From the NCBI GenBank assembly GCA_008931825.1, contig QXVZ01028201.1, positions 1-28,752 of the forward strand: 28,752 nucleotides of DNA, read 5' to 3'. The notes beneath the pieces were generated by a model that worked only from the letters and a program-made list of their open reading frames with translations, made no database searches and was not told where the DNA came from. Of the stretch, positions 10,301 through 22,104 are shown in pieces. Numbering within the stretch: position 1 is the stretch's first letter; the number at the start of each line of letters is the position of its first letter. This stretch comes from Phallusia fumigata (lineage: Eukaryota > Chordata > Ascidiacea > Phlebobranchia > Ascidiidae). The translations under genes and the position numbers were made by a program.

Positions 10301-13300
10301 AAACAAAACCTAAATAATTACTCTTTTCCAAAAGTTACGAAGTGAATTAAATTCTGTATACCCCGATTATAGTAAAAATAGCGTAAAAATCCTTGGTATC
10401 CAATGCTCGAACATCGGATGGGACCCGCAAAATAATTGGAATTATCTAATTCGACACTCTAAAAGAATAATTACGTCATTTGCAAGAAATCCTTCTTTTA
10501 CCGGTAAAATTTCAATTATTAATACTTTAATTATGTTCAACATCGTATTATTGCCCGCGCTGTTATCCTTATCCCGTGCACTTTAAGAACTTATCTATAT
10601 AATTTTTTGGCATCCAAAAAAACAAAACGAAAAACAAAAACAAAAAAGTAACAGGCGGATTAAAATTCCCAGACGTAGATAAGAAAATTCAATTTGTACA
10701 ATTAGAAAAAATTAGAGACCTTTAAATGCAAAAAACATCAATGAAATTTGGCTAATCGGACAATATACGATTTAGGCACTAAACTGACACAAATAAAACC
10801 AATCGTTTTTGACAACGTTTAATCAAACGCTTGGCGTCGAAACAAAGATTGGCAAAGCATTTATAATGTTTACTGTCAATTCGACACTTTTACTATGAAC
10901 TTCGAAACTTTTACTATGAACTAATTAAAAGATAGAAATATACAGTAATTCAACTGAAAAAGAAAATTTTGAATGGAAAATGTTTTATATTTTCAAAAAA
11001 TTTAGTTAACAATTACGATTTATATATGTGACTATTCGAAAAGGTTTTAAATGGGGCGATTGGTATCGCCTCTGACAATCATCCAGTTTGTCCACTGGAC
11101 GACCGCGTCTTTTATGATGTAAATTCCTTAAAACCTTAATGACAATATTGCCCAAATATTAATTTAGTCTTGTTGACAACTATAAATTAAGAAAGTCTAA
11201 AGAAAAATTAAGAAAAAATATTTTTGCTTGTAATTTATATCACTACTATCAAATTTCCTAACTACACTTTATTTGTTTCTATGACTGCTTTACTCGATTT
11301 TTAAGTTTTAGAAGTAAGATACGTTATCCATCACCTTTTTTACGTCAATCGTTGGCGTTATAATTCTTGACTAGTTTAATTGTTGTGTTTCTGTTTTTTA
11401 ATTATTGTGTTTCTCTTCTGAACCCAAAAGAGTTCCTAACATGCAAAAGATAAATCGGTGGGTGGAAGAAACGTTTGTTTTCTGCATTCAAAATCATTTT
11501 ATCGCCTATTTGACAACTATTTGTTACTGGAGTCAGCGCTTGGCCTATAGTAACTAACATTTAAAGCAGCCTCACACGAACGTATTCAAGTTGATAACGA
11601 TATGAGCCCCAAAGCTTATAACACATAATTTAAGGCTTAACCAACCAAAAACTAACATCAAACATTACAAAAAAATTCGCAAAACAGAAAATACTGTATG
11701 CTGATTTTCATTAAGACATTGATGAATGTTCCAACAACACTTGTAAACATGGAAGTTCATGTGTTGATGGCATCGGGGAATACATCTGTGTGTGTACCCC
11801 AGGATACAGTGGAAAGTATTGCGAAATAGGTGAGAGATTTTTTTCCCAGAGAACTGTGTTTATAAGGAAGTCTTTTTTACTTGAGAGTTTAAGTTGAGTT
11901 CGAAACTTTGCACAAATTTAATCCTTTTCAAGAGAGCCAGGATTATGAAGAAAGTAGTGTTCTGTGTTTTATATACCTCACATACCTCATCTTGTGTTTT
12001 TAGAGTTTACCCACTGTTGGAACGGAAATTTGTCTGGGAGGTTTATTCGGAAATCCGGCGACGAAGTGGTTTGTAACAAAGGATGGTTGGTAGGCAAAAT
12101 TTGTTTTTTTGCAAAGTATCTCGAGATGTAAAATGCAGGGAGGTAAACGCATGTTGTTTGTACATTTGAGAATTACGTTTACATTGATGGCGGTTAATGC
12201 ACTAGAACGGAAAACTGAAAAAAACACTGTAGGATTGTGTTACTCCAAATTTAGCGCAAAATCTATAAACCTAAAGCAAGAACAAACGGCAACCATCTTA
12301 CCGCCTTTGTTGTAGGTGTTTCAACGTCGATTTGATGGCAGTGTGGACTTTCAAGTTGACTGGTTGAAATACAAAATCGGATTTGGGTGTTCAAACGGAG
12401 AGTTTTGGTGGGGTAAGAAAGAATCCTACACAAAACTTGAAAAACCTGACTTTACCAAATGTATTAAGTTGCCGACATAGTTACGTCCGTAAGCGTACAA
12501 TAATCCGGATTCATGCACCTTCTCCACATCTTTATTGAGAAATTTTATGCTAACAAAAACGTGTGCACTGAGTTTATTGAACAAACAATTAAATATCTTG
12601 TGCTTTTTGTTCTTGGATGTGGTAAATTATTTACCACTAACACAGATGCAGTTGTAAAACATTTTTGTTTTAAGAACACGAGCTATAAATACCAACTGCT
12701 TGAAAAATAACTCTAATAGTTGCAAGTTACTCACCAAACAAAACTCTACGTCCAACAGTGTTATCTAACGGTCATAATCAAAAGGCTATTTCTATGTTAA
12801 GGCCTTGAAAACATCTACAAAGCGACGAAAGGTTTTCAGTGCAGCCAATGTCGACTTCGTGTTGAACTGAAAGACATCAAAGGGGGAACAAGTTACGCCG
12901 AGTATAGGTAAACATGCATCTGGAACATACATTAATCACAGTCTAATCCACTTGGTGGATTTCTGTAGTAATTAAAATCCCCCAAAAGTATTTTAGTTAA
13001 TGGTGTGATGGGACAAAGATCCACCGAACCAACAAGCCTGGTTGCAAATCGACACATATTCACTTTCGAATCCAATCGCACTTAAGGATTTTTCAAAGCC
13101 AATAAGTAGCACTTTGTTCATCTATACTTATAGTTTGAAGCAAAAATAGTAACGTGGAAATATGGCACCAGATCCAACCTGATTGCAGAAAAAAAACTAA
13201 TCATGACCGTATATGTTCCTCTTTTCTTTAGTTTGTAACTTGTAGCATAACCCATAGAAAGAGTTAAAGTAAAACATTAAACTTTTTCAGTCGTTTTGGT

Positions 13301-13893
13301 GTTGGATCAGAGAGTAGTGACTATGTTCTATGCGTTGGTGGATATACTGGAACTGCAGGGGACAGCATTACCGAAAAAAACCACAACTCAAGCGGAGTTG
13401 AGTTTAGCACCAGTGACAACGATAATACGTAAGCTGCCAACATAAATAAAATACTTATGTCGGGCGCTTATATCGAATAACTTGACCTTTGCCTTTTGTT
13501 TGTGCGTAAAAATTTTTATCCATCTATCAACTTATGTTTAAACAGCAAGCCCACCATATTTGCCGCATTTTGGTGATAAACTAGACAACCAACTTTGATT
13601 GGCATTTAAGAATCTTCAATCAGAGTGTAATAAGTTATATGCATTTAGCCACATTGTCTTGCAATCGATTATTTGTTACCATGTTTTTCAGGGACTTTAA
13701 TTGCGCCGAGATTAGTCGTCGTGCAGGAGGCTGGTGGTTTCAAGGTTGTTCCTACGCGGTTCTTAATGGTGCCTGGAAACCACACGGCGCATTCTCAGAA
13801 AACTCGCTACATCCCTATTATGCTCACTGGGTAACATGGAAAAATAGCACAAGACTTTCAGGCACCGAACTGAAATTTCGATGCGACGTATAA
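7294..13893 (+). CDS. Gene A: secreted LCCL-LCCL-EGF-fibrinogen domain protein
   Basis: Eleven exons: 7294-7366, 7529-7684, 8438-8563, 9184-9333, 9777-9890, 11716-11829, 12004-12089, 12316-12412, 12802-12907, 13291-13428, 13692-13893. They total 1362 nt, 453 residues plus stop, with all phases consistent and GT-AG at every junction. Residues 1-24 are a signal peptide (hydrophobic FVIALIFL). Residues 25-118 are LCCL domain 1 ([15 protein letters not shown], then [17 protein letters not shown]). Residues 119-206 are LCCL domain 2 ([45 protein letters not shown]). Residues 207-244 are a calcium-binding EGF (NIDEC start, [12 protein letters not shown] with the hydroxylation pattern). Residues 245-453 are the fibrinogen C-terminal domain ([86 protein letters not shown]). 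An unusual CSQC sits where most FReDs have no cysteine. LCCL/EGF junctions are all phase 1; introns inside the FReD are mixed. Predicted extracellular; FReDs commonly bind glycans or proteins, but the ligand here is unknown. AGTAAA at 13959-13964 may be the poly(A) signal. Confidence 0.9.
10190..10890 (+). mobile_element. Dead LINE (non-LTR retrotransposon) reverse-transcriptase fragment in intron 5 of gene A
   Basis: A + frame from 10200 reads [10 protein letters not shown] (degenerate YADD catalytic box with its first Asp changed to Gly), then [21 protein letters not shown] and [13 protein letters not shown]. After a frame change it reads [15 protein letters not shown]. The order catalytic box - KILGI - GKI.IIN - GGL..PD is that of the C-terminal half of LINE reverse transcriptases. 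Stops (near 10312 and 10584) and a frameshift in the A-rich stretch near 10620 show it is dead. 5' end missing; 3' end not defined. The matching intron of gene B (about 0.2 kb) lacks it, so the insertion is specific to this copy. Confidence 0.75.
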
Positions 13894-15410
13894 AATCGCC
13901 TGTTTCACACAGTTTGACGTTTATGGACAAGTTTTTGAAAGTCTGCAAAAATGCGCACAGTAAATACAACAAATGTTTTTCATTACATTTCAAATAATTG
14001 AAGTGGTTTAAATACGTAAAAGATAGTTTCAAGATGTAAAACCTATTCTAAAATTTTCAGCTAGTACAAGAGGCAAACATAAAGAAAAATGTGTACAATA
14101 CAAGTCTGCACCTTTAAAGTGAAACAGTTATCGAATTAAATGTGAAGGACTTGTTTTTCCCACTTACGATATGAAACGTGTGTTCTGTGTGATATTAGAC
14201 GTCCCGACAAAAGATTGTCTATGTCATTTTGCTAAATCAAGTATCATTGGAAATATTTTTGGATGCCAAAAGAACATCGTAGTAGTATCGATTCAACAAA
14301 CTCTCGCTTTCGATGTTTGGATTAACAATTTAAATTAGTGCCTTTTTACTGACGATTAGCACCAGCAGCTGTTTTTCCAAAACAATTACGCCGCTTTGTT
14401 TGAATTGTTTCGCGATTGCTTTTACTTTTATCACTTGGCTGATGTTTTGTTGACGGACTGGAACGAATTGACTATGCTTGTGAATAGTTTTTGTAACTTT
14501 TCTTGAAATTATAGCTCTTCATGCAAGAAAAGTGTTTGTGTTCCATATAAGGAAGCTATAAGGAAAACTGTATATGTGCCTTAATTCGCGCGTCAAAAAC
14601 AGCTCACCAAGATTGTATTTTAACAACAAGATGTTTACGCTTTGTTGCAAAGAGAAACAATTGGGCCAAATGTTTTACCTCGTGATGTTCGGATGCGAGT
14701 GCAAGTTAATGTACCATTTATCATTTGACACTAAACATAAGCCACAGTCACTAAAAATGAATTGCACAACATTTTAGACGAGCCTGAAATATGTACGTCA
14801 CAAAATAGCACACGGTTAATTGTGTGACATGGAAGTTTAATGTCATAATACGGTTGTATGTTGAATATAAATCGAGAATACCTATACATAAACATTTATT
14901 GGTTTTTAATTTTGAATCTATACAATGTAACAAAATTCTGTTTTAAATAGTCATTAAATAGTCGAGCGGGCCGCAGGTTCCTCACCCAACTATTGAAGGG
15001 ACAGATTCTTAAAGATAATTATCTATTATATTTTACATCTTTCGCTTTAAACCATTCAGAGTCTTGTTTGTACCGAAGGGCCAATCATAGCAATTGCTAC
15101 CTTGCTGTAATACGAAACGAAAATTTAAACCCAAAGCGGAAACTCGAGGCAATTAAGTTCCTGAATCAGGTATTGATTCAGACATAGGCGTCCCAAAACG
15201 TGTTCTAAGCGTATGGTTATTGATTGTACTTAATTAATAACAACATTTCGCCAAAGAGAAAACAACTAATTTAAAAAGGATCTAAATTGACTTCATTGCA
15301 AATATCTTCCACTTATGCAGTGATCCTGTCTTCGACAAAAAAACAAAACAAACCGACAAATGTTAAACCACTTGTATGAATGAAAATAGGCGTCACAAAG
15401 TCGAGCGTCC
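13894..15410 (+). repeat. 3'-flank module, copy 3 (downstream of gene A)
   Basis: Same order and orientation as 1201-2705, ending near TGAATGAAAATAGGCGTCAC (matches 2670-2692). No gene seen. The shared open frames in this block differ between copies and have no domain signature. The homology continues upstream through the last exons of gene A to 12893, matching window position 1. Confidence 0.75.
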
Positions 15411-17514
15411 ACTTTATTGGTTGCCAAAATGAATTTAAACACTGCACCGACGACTAAACCAAGGAAATGATTGGACTCGCTCAAGCACTGCCTGTCTTCA
15501 TTATAACAGTCGACAAAGGAAAAAAAACGGGCCAGCGCTTGGTCGAATTAACTTGACCCACATACCGACATAAAAATACCTGATAGGGATTCCTACTCGG
15601 GAAATTTCTCGGCTCGAACAAAAAATAAATAAAATTGAAAAAGAAGATATACAACTGGTTGCGTAAAAAGAATCCGGAGTGAATGAAAATGAATCGCAGA
15701 TAAAGAGACAGATATTAACAAGGCCATCACAAAACGACTGGTAAGTTTCGAGGAACACGTCCTTTTCGTACTAAAAAAATGAAATAGCCCACTTTAATTT
15801 AACCGAATGTACAGGGCAGAGTCTACAACAGGAAGACAAATTGTTAGGTTTTGGTTAGGACAAATTGTTTTGTAGACTCACATATAATATGCTGGTTTTC
15901 GCGAAATACTCGCCTATGTAAGCTTCTTTGCACTAAAAAACTGTTGATTTCTCACAGAAAACCGGAGACCACATATTTACAAACTTCATTTCTATGCTCA
16001 CCTTAAGTTCCATGTTGAATTTTGCCATACAAAATGTGTCGTTTTTTCCGAAATGTTTTTCTAATTGTGACCTTTTGCATTGCGAAGGCACAAGGTTCAT
16101 CAGTGGATCCGCATCGAACCGCGTTAAAAGCAAATCAGCTTTATCGTCGAAGGGTTCCTTTGTCTTTACAAGTGCGTAGCGACGTTGTTGTCGTGTCTTT
16201 GTGTAAAAAGCTAATCGGCTGTTGCAAAGTTGGTAACTCTAAATCCGGAAATCGTTATCAGCTTTAAAGTGTTTATCTTTGCCATGGTCGCATTAATTGC
16301 ATTTTATTAGGGCTTGATAGGCTACAGGGCACAAACCTACCGAACCAGCGCGTTTTAAAAGTTCGGGTTTATTAAAGTTTCCTGTCGTACAAGGGATCCA
16401 CATTTCCGAAAACAATCCTGGTTAACTTGTATACTAAACAGTCGTACCTGTTACAAATTTTTAAAATGTTTCTTTGGGCAGCTGTTTTACCGCTAATATT
16501 CTATAGGTTTTTATTTAAAACATAAAACAAAAGCAAATTATCGCAATTTCTGTTTCTCCTAGCTTCCATACAGTTGATCACAACAATCGTGATTTTTAAG
16601 TTATGTAGTCTTGAAAGTAAAATAAACGCTGTATTTGATTAGCAACAACTCTCGTTTTTAAGGTCAGTTGCAGATTGATTTGAGAAAAAGTTATTTAGCA
16701 AATAAACGTCGCATTAGTCGTGTTTATAGCCGTCACGTATTTCTAGGTAAGAATTCCATGGACCTTAAATAAGTCCTGGAAGTCCAAGAGACCGACGCGA
16801 GTTTAGAAGTTAAAGCGCAACAAGGTAGGTTTAGGTTCCAAAGTATAACAAGTCGTCAACAATAGCCAAATTTGCCAACAGCTTGAAAAGGTGGTGTCAA
16901 CATTAGAAGACAATGACATTACATACTATTATCACTGTTGTTGAGAAGATCAATACAGTTCGTGTAAAAAGGCAAACGGACAAACAAAACTGCTATAAAA
17001 GCAGGAGTAGATATAGATATTAAGTAACCGAGTAAGTAGCGCTTAGCAGTGTGAGCTTATTGGTCAGCAAAAAGCGATATGGACTTGAAAGACAAGGCGC
17101 GCTTAAAGCTTCGAGGATTTAAGGGTATTACGAGGCTTTAGAATTTCCTATTTTTCCGCATGCATAGATTCATCTGGCAATAGCTGACAGCTCTTCCTTT
17201 ACTTAGCACACAGTTATTGGTCATTAGATGGTACAACATGGCAGCTAATTTAGGTTTAAGAGATAGGTAGTGAAACGTAAATTTCGGCTGAGACTTCAAG
17301 CACGAAAAAGAGTGCCTTGTAAAGGCGACGAACATCTTATAAGGACTTGAAGTGAAATGAAGGAGTTTAACAACACTCAAAACATTGTTGAAGTCGAGGA
17401 CAGTTACTTATTATCGCGACATACCGCGAAGCTGCATTCAGTCACAGTGCTCTTTCTGTAAAAAGTTGTGCAACAAGAATTATAACTGATATGAATCTGG
17501 AATAGCAAAAGAAC
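15411..17514. other. Intergenic stretch with one relic exon; otherwise nothing recognised
   Basis: Apart from the LCCL exon relic at 16061-16171 I recognise no coding exon, RNA gene or repeat family. Short antisense frames (15501-15758, 15933-16133, 17138-17380) show no domain or splice context. The 5' UTR and promoter of gene C should lie near its right end. Confidence 0.4.
16061..16171 (+). pseudogene. Frameshifted relic of the second LCCL half-domain exon (exon 5 of the family)
   Basis: Starts in the family frame as VTFCIAKAQGSS (compare [12 protein letters not shown] in gene B). It loses one base near TTCATCAGTGGATCC (TCATAC in gene B) and continues one frame over as SGSASNRVKSKSALSSKGSF. 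A donor-like GTGCGTAGCGACG follows at 16172, like GTACGTAGCGACG after gene B exon 5. The acceptor side is weak. No neighbouring LCCL, EGF or FReD exon was found, so this is an isolated remnant of a further gene copy. Confidence 0.75.
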
Positions 17515-20500
17515 ATGGTTGGTGGCAAACGGAGTTCTTATTTGCTGCTAGTGCTTTCATGGCTGGTGGTTGGTAAGTGAAGTGGTTATAATAAGGCTAA
17601 CTTTTGTAGTGATATACTTTAAGTACCGATAGGTAAGAAGTAGAAAAGACAAAAAACGTGTTGTATAAGGTATGCTGGTTTTTACTGCACTCTGTTATAA
17701 ACGTATAGTGACATGGTATACTGACATCAACTGCAACGCTTTGGTTGTTAAGTGCGAACAGTGCAAACGATAAAAAAACTGTATTTTGCACTAAATCGCA
17801 AATTTACTTTATTAAATTTACCTTTGAAATTCCTTTTCAAGAACTCAAGTATGTCATTATTGTTTGAATGACGTCCAATAGCAAAGCTTATAAAATCCGT
17901 TTGGAAATTAATTTTACAGTGAGTCGAATTCCCTAGCAACTGATGTGAAACACAAAATTTAGAGCCGAACTGACCAAATTATGTACATTAGCAGTTAAAT
18001 AGGACCACACAAAATTGTCTATTTTTTTGTGGGTCAATATTTTTTGTAAAGGATTGTTTTGTGTTGCAGATGCTTCCTTTTCCCTGCAGCTAGGAACTGG
18101 TACAGCAAGTATTGGGCCAATATACATTAGTTCCAGTTCTCAAACTGACGCCATAAAAATTAACGATCAAAACTCTAAAGGTTTTAATTCTTATTTTGTT
18201 TGTCACATTTCAAAGAAAAAACACTAAATTTGCCAAAGTGCCGAAAGAAGTGCAAACGAATATTTACAAAGACGTTTTGTTGTATTGGTTTTTTTACATT
18301 TAAAAGCGTAAAGATCAAGTTTAATTGAGCAATGTTTTGCTAAATTAAGCAATTTAACGCTAGTGTAAAACTCCCATGTTTCCTGAGTAAATAATGGTGG
18401 CATCTGTCGATTTATGCCGATTTGTAGGAAACGGGTATTAATATTGTTTAGGTTTGCCATATTGGACAAATTCAGGTGATACCGATTCTGGGGAAGAAGC
18501 TGAATTATCCCAAACTATGTCACCGTTTGTTCGCGAAAGCAAGAACATTTCCTCATGGCAAAGTGGGTATACGGAACCTGAATCATTTTATTACGAACAA
18601 CAAAACTTTTTGTAGCAAAGGCGCCTTTTTCGAGAAGTTGTTAATGTCCCATTCAGTTCCTGCTATTAAAATCTACGGGTACCGCTTAAATGTATTAAAG
18701 CCACTTAACTGCCGTAAATCCTTGATTTTACCTAAGTCAGCTGATTAATTGACAAAGATATTTATCATTTGTTATGATGAGTAAAGCACGAACTACTTGG
18801 GCCAGGGTATTTTTGATAAAAGTCTCAACAATATCCGTGTTTGTTGTTTTAAAAGAATAGATAAAAATTTTTACAGATAAAAAGACACAAAACCCTAGCC
18901 CACCGACCGGATTCACCAACCGAACGACCATATTGCCGATAGTAGATGTTACACGCAGTAGAAACACCTCTTACGTTATGCCTACACAAGAACCGATATT
19001 TAGCGGTGGCGGATCAACACAATTGTACGGAACTAGTACATCTGCTCAGGGGCCGGAACAACGCGAATTTACAACCACCCGGTTTGAAGTGACCACCCTG
19101 GATGTGGGATCGTGGACAGACGTTTTCATGGTTGAGGAAACGACAACAATAATGCCAAGTACATCAGCTAGAATGGATACTACCACAGAGAAAAATCTTG
19201 GCGTAGAACACGACCCGACCGTTTTTCATGGCGTCACAGACGCACTTGAGTATACAGCCGTCTATTTATTGAATCAATCACGCTCCAACAAAATGACTAC
19301 TCCTCTGAACGCAGAATATCAAAACTCTACAGAGTCGACTACAGTCGCCACCAGCGATCACACTATGCCAAAAACATGGAGTACGACCGATTTGACATTA
19401 CTCACAGTTAACGACCGAGCTGTAACTGTTGCGAGTACTTCAGCAAAGGCCAGTGAAACTGTTTCCACTAGTGACATGTCTACGTCGACAGAAAGGAACG
19501 ACACGCTAAGGACAGAGCATATGCCATATGAAACAACTGCCGCAACAAATCAGTTTAAGTTGGAAAATGTTACAAACAACAAAGCTGAAAAAAGTATAAA
19601 GGTGTGTGAGCATGTCCGTCAAATGCTTGCAAGAGATAGATACAGGCACAGGCGATTAATGCCTCAAAAGGCTGTTGTTGAATTAAAACTCAACATATCT
19701 CAAAAAAATGATGCATACACGTCCTGGACAAGCGAGTATTGCTTACTCACTAATAAGCTCCTACAAGCATCAGAAGGCCCACTAGGAGGTTTAGTGGGTC
19801 GCGTGGGTTATGAAAAAGAACCTCGAGTTTTCTCAGGAAATGTAACGTCAATTACATCCATGTTGGTTACTGATTACGCTGCTGGCTTGAAAAACAAAAC
19901 AAGTATTTTGCGGAATCTGTATGCCAATGTCATTAGCAGAAATCTCAAAGCAAGGGGTATTGATGTTGTGCCAGGTAGCGTCGAAGTTCAGCTGGAAGAA
20001 ATAGGTAAATGCTAGAAGTAAGATTATGAAGTACATGTTGCAACTGGTTATAGGTTTATAAGACTAATAAAGTAGTGGTTATTAAAATCAACCAAAATAT
20101 CCCCTGCAGCGGTAAATATAATTTGGACAGGATCGCCTCCGCTAGATTTGCATAAATTCTGCACACAGCTAATGCTTCAAGCGAAAGAAATGTTATTAGT
20201 ATGGCATTAGCAGCATGCACCAACCACGCTGCTTAACAGACGGCTATCTTAGCCTCATGTAACCCAGACGTACGGTCATTTATCCAATTAATCTTTATGA
20301 CACCATCGAATCCACACGATTACGCGTTTCTGTTTTCGTTTTTCAATAATACTGCTTGTTTTCATTTTTTAGATCCATCGCGTTTTTGTGGAGGTCGGTG
20401 CCAAGCAAACCAGCGTTGTCACCTGGTAGAGGATCGCTTTGCCCGTTGGGGCGTCTGCACTTCAAACTGCTTGAACACCAGCTACTGTCTAAACGGTGGA

Positions 20501-22104
20501 ATTTGTAAGTTCAACGACAACGGAAAAAAACAGTGTTGGTGAGCCATGCAACGTGTTGTATTTGGACCTGTATTACGTTTAGCGGTCTTCTACTGGCGTG
20601 CTAATTATCATATCAATGTAATGAATACTGAACGCCCCTTTTCAGCGTTAAGAAATTTCTATCTGTTGATCGCCTTAGATTGTTCTAACAAGTGCTTGCC
20701 ATGTGAAAATAAACACGTCTTTATGGATTGTTTTTAGGTGCCCTGCTACTGCCCTCTGGTGGTTTCGAGGCGATCAGTGTGAGATATCTGAAAGTCAAGT
20801 GATGATAGCAATAATAATTGGTGAGTGCACTGGGCCAAGGATAGCAGTGCGGTATGGTACGTGTCGAGCTGTGCGTACCAAGTGCCTCGTTGCGAAAGGC
20901 GTACCGTACAGTCTTGGTTTATTTACAGCAAATCCAAGTCGTGATTTAAGAGGCCAGCCAACATTCACTGATTTTAAAGAAAATGATCGTTTGCTTTAGT
21001 AGCCGGAAGGTCCGAATTCGGACCTTTGTGCATTAGGTTAAATTACAAATTTATTTCAAGCGGTTAATGTAGTTTTTAACTTTAAGTTTTGTTGGTTGTT
21101 TGTACTATCCAGAGCTATCATGCCAAATCACAAAAATTGCGATTGGCGTAAATGTATTCTCACATTAATGTATCTGTAACCCGTTGGTTAATCCAGGCCT
21201 AAAATATTCGATCCGAAATCATAAACATTCTAATGTTAGGTACATGCTGTGCACTGGTGGCGTTTCTTCTTTTATCTGTGTTGATTTGCATGGCACGAAG
21301 AGTTGACAAGGCAAAAAGAGGGAAGACGCACTCGTGGACTCAGAGTAAAAAGAATCAAGCAATATTGTAAGATTTGCAATAATTGAATAAGTCAAGGCCC
21401 GAATTTTATTTATTTTGTTTAGCAATTTGAGCACAAGGAATCACTCAGACAGAACAGGCGTGCACCAAGTTCCCTTGTCGTTTCCTTCACAAGTCTCGAT
21501 TGGTCTCTCAACGAACGAAGAAGCTAGGAGCGTTGACGATACTGAAAGTTTGCCGATGCGAGCAAAATGGAGCCCTCAGGTGAGTTGCTTCTTAATTGTT
21601 CTCCAACTTCTACACTTTTCAAGCTGTGATTAGGAATTCAAGATGGGTAGTAAATTGAGGACTTTGTTTGGATGTTAATCCAGCATCAGTAAGTGGCCAC
21701 TTCAAAACATAAATTTGATTTTAGGCGTTGGCTAAAGTCCTTTTCACAGCTGTTTAACTCNTAAATTGAGGACTTTGTTTGGATGTTAATCTAGCATCAG
21801 TAAGCGACCACTTCAAAATTTGATTTTAGGCGTTGGCTAAACTCCTTTTCACAGCTCTTTAACTCCATCTCCATTTCACGTTTTGTAGGACGGAGAACAG
21901 CAGCTTGCACTTGGGCTACTTCGCTTAAAACAAAGCGAACACACAAACTCTGCACACGGGCTCGTTCAAGCGACAAGTTTTAGACGAATTAACTCCCGCG
22001 AGAGAGCTGAAATGAGCAGCTTGCACGGGGAAGTGGTGGAGGTGGCAACAAACCACCAGGAAGAACTGGATGTTAATATGACTTATTGCAACACGATGGT
22101 GTAA
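17515..22104 (+). CDS. Gene C: mucin-like, SEA-like, EGF type I membrane protein with PDZ-ligand tail
   Basis: Eight exons: 17515-17572, 18070-18180, 18877-20004, 20373-20538, 20738-20820, 21240-21366, 21423-21579, 21889-22104. They total 2046 nt, 681 residues plus stop, with phases consistent and GT-AG throughout. Residues 1-19 are a signal peptide (SSYLLLVLSWLVV). Residues 57 to about 295 are Ser/Thr-rich with many N-glycosylation sequons, mucin-like. Residues about 298-432 are SEA-like (VVELKLNIS..., ending PGSVEVQLEE); this is the weakest domain call and the usual cleavage motif is not seen. Residues 433-503 hold cysteine-rich EGF-like modules (CGGRCQANQRC; YCLNGGICKF; WCPATALWWFRGDQCE). 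Residues 509-533 are the transmembrane helix (VMIAIIIGTCCALVAFLLLS...), followed by basic ARRVDKAKRGK. The 148-residue tail has YCN near the end and finishes NTMV, a class I PDZ-ligand form. SEA-EGF-TM order recalls IMPG2 and membrane mucins. ATTAAA (22268-22273) and AATAAA (22480-22485) are candidate poly(A) signals. Function unknown; a surface receptor or adhesion role is inferred. Confidence 0.85.
21651..21866 (+). repeat. Two diverged copies flanking an N in the last intron of gene C
   Basis: 21651-21760 and 21762-21866 are the same sequence with about five substitutions and one 5-base indel, separated by N at 21761. The level of difference and the single N suggest two haplotypes placed end to end by the assembler. 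It lies inside the intron, so the coding model is not affected. Confidence 0.8.

Noticed and set aside
10889..10923. Short direct repeat (ACTTTTACTATGAACTTCGA type)
   Set aside because: Two copies only, in AT-rich intron DNA; likely simple slippage.
16994..17001. TATAAAAG as promoter of gene C
   Set aside because: About 520 bases before the ATG with no other core element; AT-rich DNA gives such matches by chance.
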